Shown: positions 1 to 8,739 of the stretch, piece by piece
Numbering within the stretch: position 1 is the stretch's first letter
Layout: each line of letters opens with the position of its first letter
Source of the DNA: Myxococcales bacterium
GTDB lineage: Bacteria; Myxococcota_A; Polyangia; Haliangiales; Haliangiaceae
Direction of reading: 5' to 3'
Assembly: GCA_028287135.1 (NCBI GenBank)
Contig: JAQBQE010000038.1
Coordinates: 1-48,797, forward strand
Length of the DNA: 48,797 nt
Program-made: the position numbers and the translations under genes
The notes under the pieces: model-generated
What the model was told of the DNA's origin: nothing
Databases searched by the model: none
The model's input: only the letters and a program-made list of their open reading frames with translations

Positions 1-1
1 C

Positions 2-652
2 CTCCTGTGCGCGAGCGATGCGTCGCGAGGTACGCCGGCTGCAAAGACTCTCGGGTCGCGCATCGCGCTCTCGTCCGCAGGGTCGTGTTCGATCACAAAG
101 GACTGGGACTGCGTCTTCCGCTACACGACGGAAGCAACCGCGTTGGGCGCTGGCGTGGCAGCGGACTCTGTTCGTTCATCGGCCATGACCAGCATCCGCG
201 CCGATGTGGACGTTGCGTCGGCGGCAGCGCGAACCGAGAAGGACCGCGTTCGTCGAGTCTCGTATCAACGTGCCGCCATCGGCTTGTGGACGAAGTATAT
301 GTTGCCCGAAGGCGGCGCTGACCCTCACGAGCTCACGGTACTCAAGAACGCCAACGCGGCGGATCAGCAGGTGCTCGCTCGTGCAGAAGCGGTAGCGCTG
401 AAAAAGCAGCAAGCAGAGGAACTGCGGGCGCAGCAGCGCGCGGCAGCCGAGGAGCGGCAGCGGTTGGCATCAGAGGCGCGAACTCGAGCGCGCGAAGAAG
501 CTGCAGAGCGAAGACGTGAGCGAACCGAACGGCTGGAGCTGCAGCAGCCTTCTCGATCCTGCTGCAAGGTCTGTTCAAGCGGCTGCGCGTGCGGCGACAG
601 CTGCATCTCGTGCTCGAAGACCTGTCACAAGGGTAGGGGCTGCGCGTGCTGA
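2..652 (+). CDS. Coiled-coil protein with Cys-rich C-terminus (5' partial)
   Basis: The frame is open from the first bases of the window to the TGA at 650-652, so the N-terminus lies outside; the visible part is about 216 residues. A middle region of roughly 90 residues is Ala/Glu/Arg-rich and should form a charged coiled coil. It ends in a compact Cys-rich module (CCKVC, then GCACGDSCISC, then TCHKGRGCAC). That C-x-ACGDSCIS-x-x-TCHK-x-x-GCAC arrangement is a recurrent C-terminal Cys module in bacterial exported or structural proteins of unknown role. An internal TTG at 143 could be read as a start, but coding-like sequence continues upstream of it. The coding call is secure; the function is unknown. 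Confidence 0.7.
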   Translation, partial: LLCASDASRGTPAAKTLGSRIALSSAGSCSITKDWDCVFRYTTEATALGAGVAADSVRSSAMTSIRADVDVASAAARTEKDRVRRVSYQRAAIGLWTKYMLPEGGADPHELTVLKNANAADQQVLARAEAVALKKQQAEELRAQQRAAAEERQRLASEARTRAREEAAERRRERTERLELQQPSRSCCKVCSSGCACGDSCISCSKTCHKGRGCAC

Positions 653-704
653 GTCCTTGTCGAAGTTCGCCACGCGTTCTCACAACCAGCGATCGGACGG
701 AGTG

Positions 705-1898
705 ATGCGTTTCTCTGTGATGGCGGTGTTGGTTCTCGCCTCGTGTCGTTCAGACGCCAAGCCAACGTGCATCGAGGGCCAATCGGTGGCGTGTGCGTGC
801 GCCACGGATCACTCAGGCGCGCAGACGTGCAACGCGAACGGGAAGTTTGGCTCATGCGTGTGTGGTGTGAATGTATACGGACCCACTGGTTCTGGTCGGT
901 CCGCGGGATCACCCGCGAGCTGCACGGTGGACGCGCTGAACTGCAGCACCTTTGCGACACAAGGGCAAACGGGGTGGGCACTGCACAAGCGCGTGTTCGA
1001 CGCGCGCAATGCGAAGCGGTACGCAGAAGCGATCTGTCTGGCCACGCACTCCTTGAATGCTGGTGACAAGTCTCTCGCAGGTGCATCGCACTACGAGACG
1101 GCCAAGTCGTGGAAGGGGCTTGGCTGCGAGGCGAATGCTGGCGTCGCCATCGAAGCTTCCGTGCGAGTACGGCCCCGAGGCCAAAATGGCTGGAAAGAGA
1201 CCTGCCAGTTCTGCATCGAGTTGGGAATGCCGTGCGGGGACTGTCGGCTCGCCCCGACGACTGAGGCTTGTCCCCCCAACGAGGTCGCCGCGGCGATGCT
1301 AGTGCTGGCACTCCTGACCTCGGACAAAATTTCGGTCCTGAAGTGCGCACCCGGATCGTTTCCGAATCCGGGTTGGGCAATGGTTGCGTGGGTTGGCGAA
1401 CCAGCAGACCTTTCAGCGGAGGGCGCCAACGTCGATAACAGCCGAGCAGCACGGCTCCACCATTTCGTGTTCAGCACCGTTGGCGAGGTCCTCGTCGATT
1501 CCAGCGAAGAGGCGAGCTGGCATCAGCGCCAAGATGATGAGGTGACGAAGACGATCCGACTCGAGTCAGCCGATCTCGACGGCAACGGTATCGATGAAGT
1601 ACTCGAGGAAACGGAATACACACGCCGCGGTTATGTGGTTGGGACTCTTTCCGTGTTCGCGTTGAAGGGTAAGGCGCTCGGTGGTGCGTTGAAGCTACAA
1701 ACGTCCTACGACGACTCGGGGATGGACCGCGAGCTCGGAACTACAAGCTGCACCGCCAATTGGACCGTTTCGGACGATGGAAACGGCAAGCGCGAGCTGG
1801 TCGTGACGGCCAGAAGTGCAGGCGGCCCTGATGCGAACAAGTGCGTAAAGGGCGTGACTCGTTATCAGATGCGCGCTGGCAAGCTCGTTCGTAAGTAG
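705..1898 (+). CDS. Lipoprotein with Cys-rich N-terminal motif
   Basis: Predicted 397-residue lipoprotein. The start at 705 (MRFSVMAVLVLASC) gives a short n-region, a hydrophobic core and a lipobox LASC; the open frame upstream to 516 lacks coding character. After the lipid Cys comes a motif of the form C-x-EGQ-x-x-CACA-x-x-x-x-G-x-QTC-x-x-x-G-x-x-G-x-CVC, often seen after the lipobox of myxobacterial surface proteins. The C-terminal part has one EF-hand-like loop (DLDGNGIDEVLEE), suggesting a single FG-GAP/calcium-binding turn. Extracytoplasmic and membrane anchored; biochemical role unknown. Confidence 0.8.
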   Translation: MRFSVMAVLVLASCRSDAKPTCIEGQSVACACATDHSGAQTCNANGKFGSCVCGVNVYGPTGSGRSAGSPASCTVDALNCSTFATQGQTGWALHKRVFDARNAKRYAEAICLATHSLNAGDKSLAGASHYETAKSWKGLGCEANAGVAIEASVRVRPRGQNGWKETCQFCIELGMPCGDCRLAPTTEACPPNEVAAAMLVLALLTSDKISVLKCAPGSFPNPGWAMVAWVGEPADLSAEGANVDNSRAARLHHFVFSTVGEVLVDSSEEASWHQRQDDEVTKTIRLESADLDGNGIDEVLEETEYTRRGYVVGTLSVFALKGKALGGALKLQTSYDDSGMDRELGTTSCTANWTVSDDGNGKRELVVTARSAGGPDANKCVKGVTRYQMRAGKLVRK

Positions 1899-2052
1899 GA
1901 GACCTGGGCGCATCCCGTTCTGACCGAGAACACGACAGCCGCAAGCGCGAACGTGCGTGCCGGCCGCGCGCCGACAGGTCTCACCGGGTCGGGATCCACG
2001 TGCGTTGCGTGGTGCCCAGCACAACGCAAATCAGCGGATACGGACCTCCAGC

Positions 2053-2088
2053 CGAGCTCACGCAGCCAGACGAGCTCACGCAGCCAGA
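2053..2088. repeat. 18-bp perfect tandem repeat, two copies
   Basis: The unit cgagctcacgcagccaga occurs twice back to back (2053-2070 and 2071-2088). It lies across the inferred stop codon of the PcfJ-like gene on the minus strand, so the last codons and the stop are duplicated. A simple slippage duplication is the likely origin. Confidence 0.9.
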
Positions 2089-3275
2089 CGAAGCGCAGCA
2101 CCGTCTCCGACCGTCACCGAGTGATGGAACCGCAGTCCTTCGCGCGTGGCCCAGCGTCGCTCGAGCTCGATCGGCCATCCCACTGGGGCGAGCGTTCGCC
2201 TTGCCGCGAAGCTGGACGATGGAGCCGGTCTGCGGTCGGACCTCGATCGTCAGCACCGAGCGGGTGATCCCCTCTTCGCACCAGCGATGGCGCAGCGACC
2301 AGATCGCGGACCGCCGGGTCGGACAGCGCTGCGCGTAGCTCGCCACGCAGTGGCGCATGGCGCGGCCTTCGGACGACAGCTCGCGGTTGTCGAGCAACTC
2401 GACGATCGCCCACTCGCTGCGCCGCGCCTCGGCACGCGTCGGCTCGACTGGAACCACCCAGCCGGTCCACCGTGACCGCGGCCAGCTGACGAGCCGCATG
2501 CGCTCGCGCCCGAGCCAGCCATGCCAGGCGTTCACCAGGCGGAGGGCCGAGGCGAACGTGCGCCCGCGCAGATCCACCGCGTGGAGGTTCGCCGCGAGGT
2601 AGTCGACGAGCGGACGAACCTGGGTGAGGTCGACGGTGTCGCCACAGTGGACGAGCCAGCTCAGCGCGCGGCGCCAGTGGTCCGGATCGGCGAAATCGTC
2701 GGCCAGCCGGGTGGTGAGCACGACGTCGGCGAGCTCGGGTGTTCCGCCGAGCCCGAGCACTTCGGCCCGGCGCAGCGCGGCGTCGAGCGGGAGATGATCG
2801 GGGGTGCGGAGGAACAGGTGCTCCATCCGGCGGGTCATCGCGAGCGGCAGCGCGAGGCTGCGAAAACGCTGGCCCTGGGCGTGCGCGACGAACCACGCCG
2901 GCGGTCGACGCGGTCGGTCGTGTTGCCACCGAACCATGCGGACGCGAGGAAGCGTGGCGTTGGATAGCGGCCAAACACGTGACTCGCAAACGAGTCGATG
3001 ACGCGCAACGGATGCCCGGTCGCGCCGGGCCAGTCGTCGGGGTCGCGGACGAGCGCGCCCTCGAACGCCAGCATGTTGTGGAGCGCGGCGACCTGGACGA
3101 CCTCGCCGCGACGGGTCGGCGGTGTCGTCATCAGATCGGAACGCGCGTGGGCGACGCGGACGAGCCGCGCGAACAGCTGGTGATGACGGGGATGGTGGGC
3201 GAGAGCAGCGAACGCGCAATGCGTGGCAGCATCGACACACGTACGCGTGTGCCGACCAAACGTGTCGGTGGCCAT
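2076..3275 (-). pseudogene. PcfJ-like protein, frameshifted twice
   Basis: Read on the minus strand, coding character passes through three frames. Codons from ATG 3275 to about 2900 give the N-terminal part (ending near LASAWFGGNTTDRVDRR). The next frame carries AMTRRMEHLFLRTPDHLP, GRAMRHCVASYAQRC and SVLTIEVRPQTGSIVQLRGK, hallmarks of PcfJ-like proteins. After about 2185 the third frame ends GWPIELERRWATREGLRF and stops at 2076. One missing base near 2900 and one extra C in the C-run near 2185 restore a single protein of roughly 400 residues. PcfJ-like proteins were named from a conjugative plasmid, but most chromosomal copies have no known function. Either a decaying gene or base-call errors. 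Confidence 0.75.
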
Positions 3276-3311
3276 GACGTAGCCCCGTGAGGCGAGAGAA
3301 GACCCGACGCC

Positions 3312-3436
3312 GCGCACTCGCAGTGCACGACGAACCCAGGGACTTCTCGATCGCTAGACGAAGCGGTTCTGCATGACGTCGAAAGGATGGGAGATGGGCC
3401 GACCTGGGTCAACCACGAAGATCCGGGGCTGCCGCT
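3312..3436. repeat. Interspersed repeat, copy A
   Basis: About 125 bp closely similar to 16575-16697 (shared blocks include tgcacgacgaacccagggac, gacgaagcggttctgca and ctgggtcaacca). Differences are scattered substitutions plus a 2-bp indel. Each copy sits just upstream of a minus-strand gene (PcfJ-like here, thiD at the other site). In one forward frame both copies read LDEAVLxDVxxMxD...WVNHEDxG, which may be a remnant of a coding sequence, but no start or full ORF is present. Holds no other gene. Confidence 0.75.
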
Positions 3437-3491
3437 CCAACGCCGGGCGCCTGGAGCGCCCTCGACCGCTGAGATCGAGTAGATCTCCTGC

Positions 3492-3932
3492 ATGAAGCTC
3501 GACGCCGCTGATTTCTCGGCACTGGAAGACCCGGAGCGCCTGGCCATCCTCGAAGCACTCGTCGTCGGGGTGATCGCGGACGGACAGATCAATGCGACGG
3601 AGAGCCGCCACTTCGACGAGGTCGTCCTCGGCCTGCCGTGGGGATTCGACCGCGCCGTGCTCCAGGTGATGATCCAGGGTGCCCACGAGCGCCTCGCGGG
3701 TCTCAGGACGCCGGTCGAGATCCACGACTACCTCGTGAAGCTCGCCCATCGCCTCCCGTCGGCGTCGCTGCGCGAGAAAGTGCTCTTCACGATGGTGACC
3801 CTGATGTACTCCGACGGTGAGTTCAACCGCGCCGAGAAGAACGTCGTTGGCGCCTTCGCCGTGGCGTTCGGGATTCCGAGCGATCGCGTCGCCACGATCA
3901 ACGACGCGCTTCACGGGCGCGACTCCGGCTGA
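3492..3932 (+). CDS. TerB-like (tellurite resistance TerB family) protein
   Basis: 146-residue, mostly helical, probably cytoplasmic protein. Two acidic segments in the same style, ADGQINATESRHFDEVV near residue 34 and YSDGEFNRAEKNVV near residue 108, match the duplicated metal-binding helices of TerB-like domains. Family members occur in stress-response and phage-defence neighbourhoods, but most have no known function. The length matches a single-domain TerB. Nothing nearby resembles other ter genes, so tellurite resistance should not be inferred. ATG 3492 is the first plausible start, following 'gatctcctgc'. Confidence 0.75.
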   Translation: MKLDAADFSALEDPERLAILEALVVGVIADGQINATESRHFDEVVLGLPWGFDRAVLQVMIQGAHERLAGLRTPVEIHDYLVKLAHRLPSASLREKVLFTMVTLMYSDGEFNRAEKNVVGAFAVAFGIPSDRVATINDALHGRDSG

Positions 3933-4090
3933 CGCGGAACCGTCCTGACGATCGTGCGCGCCCGCAGCGCACACCGGGGGCAATGGTTCGAGCGTACTGA
4001 CGCTGGCGCAAATTGCACCAGGGACGATCTGTCCACCAGAGCGACACGTTTACGCTTGCCCGGCCCCAACCACCAAGAAGACCCTGATGC

Positions 4091-6379
4091 GTGGTCCGAA
4101 GCATTTTCGTGAGTCTGGGTTTGTTGCTTGCAGCGTGCGGAAATCCGAGCGAGCCGAACGCTGGTGACGCGGGTGCGACGGATGCCGGCGCAGCGGATGC
4201 CTTCGTGAGCGTTCCGGCCTCGGACCCGGTGAGCACCATCCCCTGCAACGGGCGGCTCGGGTTTCCCGGAATGCCGTCTTTGCTCGTGCCGAACATCTCG
4301 GACCACCTCGAGCTCGTCGATGTCGACGTCGATAACATCCTGGACATCGTCTACAGCGAAAACAATGCGATCCACTTCGCCCTGGGCAAGGGCGACGGAA
4401 CCTTCTCGACTCCCACCGCGTTTCCGGTCCCTTCGAATTCGTACCTGTTCGAGATCGGAGACATGAGCGGGGATGGCAAGCCCGACCTCGTGTTCGGCGG
4501 CGGGCACGAGAACGACGTCCGAGTAGCTATCAGCACGGGCGGCGTCACCTTTGCGACTCCGCAGCCGTACACCACGCTATCCCGAATTACAGAGCTCGAG
4601 ATTGCTGACCTCAACGGTGACGGCAAACTTGACATCATCGTCACGTACCAAAGTGGCGGGACGATCTCCGTCTTCCTCAACACCGGCAGCTCATTCAGCG
4701 CTGCGCAATCGTATACGGCCGGTGAGTCGTCCATTCGACGCATCGCTTTGGGTGACCTCACCGGCGACTCTCGGCCAGAGCTCGTCGCCACGAATGCAGA
4801 GAGCGACACCGTGAGCGTGCTCGTCAACAATGGTAACGGCACGTTCGCGGGCCCGGTCGCGTATCCCGTCGGGGACGTCCCATCCCCCGTCGTGCTCGCG
4901 GATCTCAACGCGGACGGAAGGCTTGATGTTGTTGTGGGCGCCGGCACGGCCCCATTCACACCGAGCCTCTTCGTGTTGCTCAACCAAGGCAACGGCGTTC
5001 TCGGGACCGCCGTCAGCTATCCGGTGAATGCGTCCGGGGAAAACGGACCGCTCAATTCTATCGTCGCGGGCGACGTCACTGGGGATGGCCAGGTCGACCT
5101 GGTCGTGACGGCCACTGCCGGTTACGCTGCCCTGGTGTTTCCCGGCAGCGCCACGGGACAGCTCACGACACCGATCGCTCTACACGTCGACAATTACACG
5201 ATCGAGCTTGCTCTCGGCGATCTCAACCGCGACGGTCGGCTCGATGTGGTGGTCTCGAGCGCGAGGGCCGTGACGCCCTTTTTGAACTCTGGCACCGCGA
5301 CACTCTTCGACACGCGAAGCCGACATCACTTTGGTCTGTCCATGGTCAATGCCGGCGCCACGATGACGGACCTCAACAGTGATGGCGTACTCGACGTCAT
5401 CGGGATCGGATACCAGGACCAGTCGGCGCAGTACGTGCCGATCGTGGTGGCAACTCCCGGGACGGCCAGCGGCGCACTGTCTGCGATGACGGATCGTTTC
5501 GCGATGGACGTCCTCCCTATTTCCAGGAAGCTGCTCGACGTCAATCAAGACAACCGCCAAGACGTGGTCGTGTTCGGATACACTCCTAGTTCTAGTGGTG
5601 GACAGGCACTACTGAACAGCGGAGACGGATGGTTGGTCGGAGCGCCATCCTTTCCGCTCCTGGGCGCGGTTCGCGCGAGCGTGACCGGGGACATCGACGG
5701 TGACCACGTGACCGACCTCGTCATCCTGGGTTACGAATCGAGCACAAACGTCGAGAACGTGCAGTTCGTGCGCGGCCTGGGCGCTGGAGAATTTGCCCCG
5801 AGCATCAAGTTGTTCGAACACGAGCGTGTGGGCGGAGTCGCCGTGATGGACCTTGACGACGACCACCAGCTGGATCTCGTGGTGATTCACGATGGCATCG
5901 ATCTCGATATCCGACGCGGGCTCGGCGATGGAACCTTCAGCCCGCCCACCACCACGACGCTGTCGACAGGAGGCGCCAATTTTTTGGTCCGAGACCTCAA
6001 TGACGACGGAAAGCCGGATCTCATCAGCGCCCACCACGAGCTCATCGTGTTGTTGAACAACGGTGACGGCACCCTCGCGCCGCCGATTCTTACCGAGGAG
6101 AGGCCCGCGTTTACCAGCGCAGCGTTCGCTGACTTCGATGGTGATGGGAAGCTCGATATCGTCGGGACGAGGGCGTCGCCGGCGTCGTCCCTGATCTTCG
6201 TACTGCTGGGCCACGGTGACGGGACGTTCTCTCCGCCCATGTATTTCGACGCCGGCCGTGGGGCAACGACCGTGACTGCCGGAGACGTGGACCGCGACGG
6301 TCAAGTCGACGTCCTCGTCAACAACGAAAAGGACCTCATCAGCGTGCTGCGCGGGCGCTGCTATCCATCCCCACCGTAG
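4091..6379 (+). CDS. FG-GAP/VCBS repeat lipoprotein, 14 repeats
   Basis: 762-residue surface lipoprotein. GTG 4091 is the earliest start after an in-frame stop and gives MVRSIFVSLGLLLAAC with a clean lipobox, followed by an Asp/Ala/Gly-rich linker. I count fourteen Ca-binding loops of the D-x-[DN]-x-D-G-x-x-D-[LVI] type, e.g. DLNGDGKLDIIV, DLNADGRLDVVV, DVTGDGQVDLVV, DFDGDGKLDIVG and DVDRDGQVDVLV. They are spaced about 48-60 residues apart. Fourteen blades fit two seven-bladed beta-propellers. Such proteins are generally adhesin or surface-binding modules; the ligand is unknown. Confidence 0.9.
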   Translation: MVRSIFVSLGLLLAACGNPSEPNAGDAGATDAGAADAFVSVPASDPVSTIPCNGRLGFPGMPSLLVPNISDHLELVDVDVDNILDIVYSENNAIHFALGKGDGTFSTPTAFPVPSNSYLFEIGDMSGDGKPDLVFGGGHENDVRVAISTGGVTFATPQPYTTLSRITELEIADLNGDGKLDIIVTYQSGGTISVFLNTGSSFSAAQSYTAGESSIRRIALGDLTGDSRPELVATNAESDTVSVLVNNGNGTFAGPVAYPVGDVPSPVVLADLNADGRLDVVVGAGTAPFTPSLFVLLNQGNGVLGTAVSYPVNASGENGPLNSIVAGDVTGDGQVDLVVTATAGYAALVFPGSATGQLTTPIALHVDNYTIELALGDLNRDGRLDVVVSSARAVTPFLNSGTATLFDTRSRHHFGLSMVNAGATMTDLNSDGVLDVIGIGYQDQSAQYVPIVVATPGTASGALSAMTDRFAMDVLPISRKLLDVNQDNRQDVVVFGYTPSSSGGQALLNSGDGWLVGAPSFPLLGAVRASVTGDIDGDHVTDLVILGYESSTNVENVQFVRGLGAGEFAPSIKLFEHERVGGVAVMDLDDDHQLDLVVIHDGIDLDIRRGLGDGTFSPPTTTTLSTGGANFLVRDLNDDGKPDLISAHHELIVLLNNGDGTLAPPILTEERPAFTSAAFADFDGDGKLDIVGTRASPASSLIFVLLGHGDGTFSPPMYFDAGRGATTVTAGDVDRDGQVDVLVNNEKDLISVLRGRCYPSPP

Positions 6380-6395
6380 CCGACCGACTCACCGA

Positions 6396-6970
6396 ATGAA
6401 GATTCCAGCGCTGTCGGCGGAGGAAGAAAGCGCGCTCCAGCGGCTTGGTTATGGACGGCTCTGGATCGACGGCGGTGTGCTCAGTCGCGTTTCACTGCTG
6501 GATCAGGTCCGCGAGCTCGAGTCCGAGCACGGCGACCCGCATCTCGAACACTATCGCTATGCAACCCTGGTCTCCTTCCTCGACGGAAGGTCGGTGCTTT
6601 CTGACGATGACGTCTCCACGATCCTGCAGCTCGGGGAGCTCGACCCAGATCATCGCTTCGACCCACCTTCGCCCACGCCCTGATCAGGTTTCGCGGACTC
6701 ACCGAGCGGCAGTTCGAGCTGGTCGCGTCACGGGCCGTCAACCCAGCCTTTGATCGGGTCGTCACCAGAATACGACTACTTCGAGCACTGGCCACGGAAT
6801 CTCCCGCGGCGATCAGTGACGCGATTGAGTCAGGTGATGGGCCGGTCCACCTCGTGCTGCTCGAACGTAGTGAGCTGGGCATCGATCACCTGAAGCGACT
6901 CGCCAAGGACGGTGCAAACAAGGCGATCAGGAACCGAGCGCTTCAGCTCCTCCATCGGAAACGAACGTAG
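6396..6970 (+). pseudogene. Uncharacterised helical protein, one frameshift
   Basis: ATG 6396 opens a 95-residue frame (MKIPALSAEEESALQRLGYG) that stops at 6683 just after DPDHRFDPPSPTP. The next frame has no start codon but reads on with clear coding character: FAHALIRFRGLTERQFELV, then SELGIDHLKRLAKDGANKAI, ending NRALQLLHRKRT with a TAG at 6968-6970. Adding one base to the C-run at about 6660 gives DHRFDPTFAHALIRF and a single protein of about 190 residues. Start lies 16 bp after the FG-GAP gene, so co-transcription is possible. Function unknown. Base-call error and real decay are equally open. Confidence 0.65.
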
Positions 6971-6997
6971 CGAACGAGCCTGCGAGACCGGGAGCGT

Positions 6998-7132
6998 CCC
7001 CGACCGGGGTTGATGAATCGGTCAGAGGTGCAGCAGCTTCGTTAGTCGCGGTCAGTCCGAGATTTGTCCGAAGCGAGGTCCTCGACGGTGAGTGGTGCGA
7101 GTCAACGGTGCCGAAATCAACCCCGGTCGGGG
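6998..7132. mobile_element. Non-autonomous inverted-repeat element, copy 1
   Basis: 135 bp bounded by perfect 17-bp terminal inverted repeats: ccccgaccggggttgat at 6998-7014 and its exact reverse complement at 7116-7132. The centre carries gtccgagatttgtccgaagc (7055-7074), almost equidistant from both ends. Nearly identical to 9150-9285. No transposase ORF inside. Its right half overlaps the 3' end of the minus-strand gene ending at 7052, whose last residues are therefore element-derived. The MITE or REP-like label is an inference. Confidence 0.8.
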
Positions 7133-7558
7133 CGCGGCCGGTAAAAGCGGCTGCGGCCGATGATGCAACTCGACGCCAGCCCCGCGACACCGCTCCACCA
7201 GTGAGTCGACGCGGTCCTGCGCTCCATCGATGCCACGCGTCGGCCGATAGAGATCCGTGTACGTCCATCGTGCGCCGTCGAGCGAGCTCAGGTGATCCGC
7301 GAGAAAGCTCGCGAAGCCGCGCTCGCTGAGGATAGCGGCACCCGTGACCAGTGCGTCGGCCGGCAGATCGTTCGCGAACAGCACGTCGTCGCGATACTCG
7401 AACATGCTCGACAGTGCGAGCGCATCGTCGATGTCACGTACCTGGACCAACACCGTCTCCCACTCGGGAGCCTGTGGTCCGTAGGTGACGTCGATACCGA
7501 GCCCCATCCGGCTGACCGTGTCACGAAACGCGGGGCTGCGCTCAGGGTGCGCCTTCAT
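7052..7558 (-). CDS. Uncharacterised protein, C-terminus replaced by repeat element
   Basis: 168-residue frame from ATG 7558 (MKAHPERSPAFRDTVSRMGL). The body to about residue 140 has good coding character (e.g. ETVLVQVRDIDDALALSSMF, LFANDLPADALVTGAAILSE). I recognise no family. From about 7132 down, the frame runs through the inverted-repeat element and ends GPRFGQISD, so the native C-terminus has probably been lost. It diverges from the DUF2199-like gene with a 62-bp gap between starts. Confidence 0.6.
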   Translation of the reverse strand: MKAHPERSPAFRDTVSRMGLGIDVTYGPQAPEWETVLVQVRDIDDALALSSMFEYRDDVLFANDLPADALVTGAAILSERGFASFLADHLSSLDGARWTYTDLYRPTRGIDGAQDRVDSLVERCRGAGVELHHRPQPLLPAAPRPGLISAPLTRTTHRRGPRFGQISD

Positions 7559-7620
7559 CGTCGAATGAGTTTCCTTGCGCATGCGACTATCGCAGCCACT
7601 CCACCGTCCGGACAAAGACC

Positions 7621-8448
7621 ATGCCGTGGTTCCGCAAGAAGAAGCCGCTCGAAGTCGACCTCGAACAGAAGGTGAGCGAGTACGTCAACGAGCGGGTCGA
7701 CGCGATGGGTTCGTACCTGTGCGATCGTTGTGGCGAGGAGCACGTCCAGTTCGAGCTCGCGTTTCGCTGGCCCGATTTCGCCGTTGTGGGCGGAATCGCC
7801 GACGAGAGCGAGCCGGACGACGCGATCCGCATCGAGGGCCGGCGGTACGTGCGGGGCACCCTTCGCATTCCGATCGCGGGCACGTCGGAGGAGTTCGCGG
7901 TCGGTCTCTGGGCCATGTGCGAGGATGCCACGCACGGAAGGATCGCGAATCAATGCGCGCTGCTGGCACCGCTTCTCGGTGCCGCCGTGCAGATCATTCC
8001 CGGGTCTGTCGGTCGGCGCGTCACGTTCATGCTGACGGACCACCCGCTCGCGACGCTGCAGCGCGAAGGCGCCACGCAGCAGCAAGTCACACGCTGGCGC
8101 TCCGATGAGGCGCATCGTGACGACGAGCAACCGCTCGGGGCCCCCTTCGTGGCCACGCTCGCCATCCACGGCTGGGAGCTGGCCACCGTCGACGAGGCCG
8201 GCAAACCACCATGCGAGGATGACATCGCGGTCGGCGACTTCGCGAAGATCGTCGTGCGACTGACGACCGTCGGTGAAGGCGGTCGGCCCACGCAGATCAA
8301 CGCAGGCTGGTGGATCGCGGTCGACCGTGTCGAGGAGGAGCGCCTGAGCGGCACGCTCCACAGTGTTCCATCGGTTCCCACCACGCTGTCTCACGGGACA
8401 CGGATCTGGGCGGCGCGGAATCAAATCTTCCAGCGACAGCGCACGTAG
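7621..8448 (+). CDS. DUF2199-like protein
   Basis: 275 residues. The N-terminal segment around residues 34-55 (CDRCGEEHVQFELAF, then a W-P pair) has the CxxCGxxH start typical of DUF2199 proteins, small cytoplasmic proteins of unknown function with a zinc-knuckle-like beginning. The C-terminal third (LATVDEAGKPPCEDDIAVGD ... GGWWIAVDRV-like) is probably a second beta-rich domain. ATG 7621 begins MPWFRKKKPLEVDLEQKV. No signal peptide or TM segment. Family assignment is by motif only. Confidence 0.7.
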   Translation: MPWFRKKKPLEVDLEQKVSEYVNERVDAMGSYLCDRCGEEHVQFELAFRWPDFAVVGGIADESEPDDAIRIEGRRYVRGTLRIPIAGTSEEFAVGLWAMCEDATHGRIANQCALLAPLLGAAVQIIPGSVGRRVTFMLTDHPLATLQREGATQQQVTRWRSDEAHRDDEQPLGAPFVATLAIHGWELATVDEAGKPPCEDDIAVGDFAKIVVRLTTVGEGGRPTQINAGWWIAVDRVEEERLSGTLHSVPSVPTTLSHGTRIWAARNQIFQRQRT

Positions 8449-8575
8449 CTGCCGTCGAGGTCGCACCGAACGAGAGACGCGAACGCGTGATGCGTCGCTG
8501 CATCGATCGCATGCGTGACGCTCTGGCGGTAGGTGCGCGCCCCTTGACGCGCCGATCTCGTGCGAGAACCGGACG

Positions 8576-8599
8576 AAAACGTTTCCGCGGAAACGTTTT
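8576..8599. terminator. 24-bp perfect palindrome
   Basis: Twelve bases, aaaacgtttccg, are followed directly by their exact reverse complement, then by further T residues and gaggggga. As RNA it would form a GC-centred hairpin flanked by A and T tracts on both sides, compatible with a bidirectional intrinsic terminator between the DUF2199-like gene and the SUKH remnant. A dimeric regulator or recombinase site is the alternative. The rest of 8449-8715 shows nothing else I can support. Confidence 0.45.
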
Positions 8600-8715
8600 T
8601 GAGGGGGAGTCACCTATGTCCGTGCGTTCTCTAGAGCGCGGAGTGCTGTGTCACACAGGTGTACGCGCAGGTCGCGATGCAGTGCCGCATGGTTCGGCTC
8701 GCCGGCGCCACGCTG

Positions 8716-8732
8716 GTCCGAGATTTGTCCGA
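8716..8732. repeat. Orphan copy of the element central motif
   Basis: gtccgagatttgtccga is identical to the centre of the inverted-repeat element at 7055-7071 and, reversed, at 41071-41087. It abuts the point where similarity between the truncated SUKH copy and the intact SUKH gene begins. It contains two TCCGA half-sites 11 bp apart. Confidence 0.7.
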
Positions 8733-8739
8733 CAGCTAC

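Noticed and set aside
625..1452. Long minus-strand open frame opposite the lipoprotein at 705-1898
   Set aside because: Shadow frame in high-GC DNA: Arg/Ser/Pro-rich, no motif, no signal sequence, and fully antisense to a gene with a lipobox and conserved Cys pattern.
4000..4020. Sigma-54-like promoter (ctggcgcaaattgcacc)
   Set aside because: The GG and GC elements are two bases too close for a -24/-12 promoter. A similar sequence at 14586 lies at the end of a gene.
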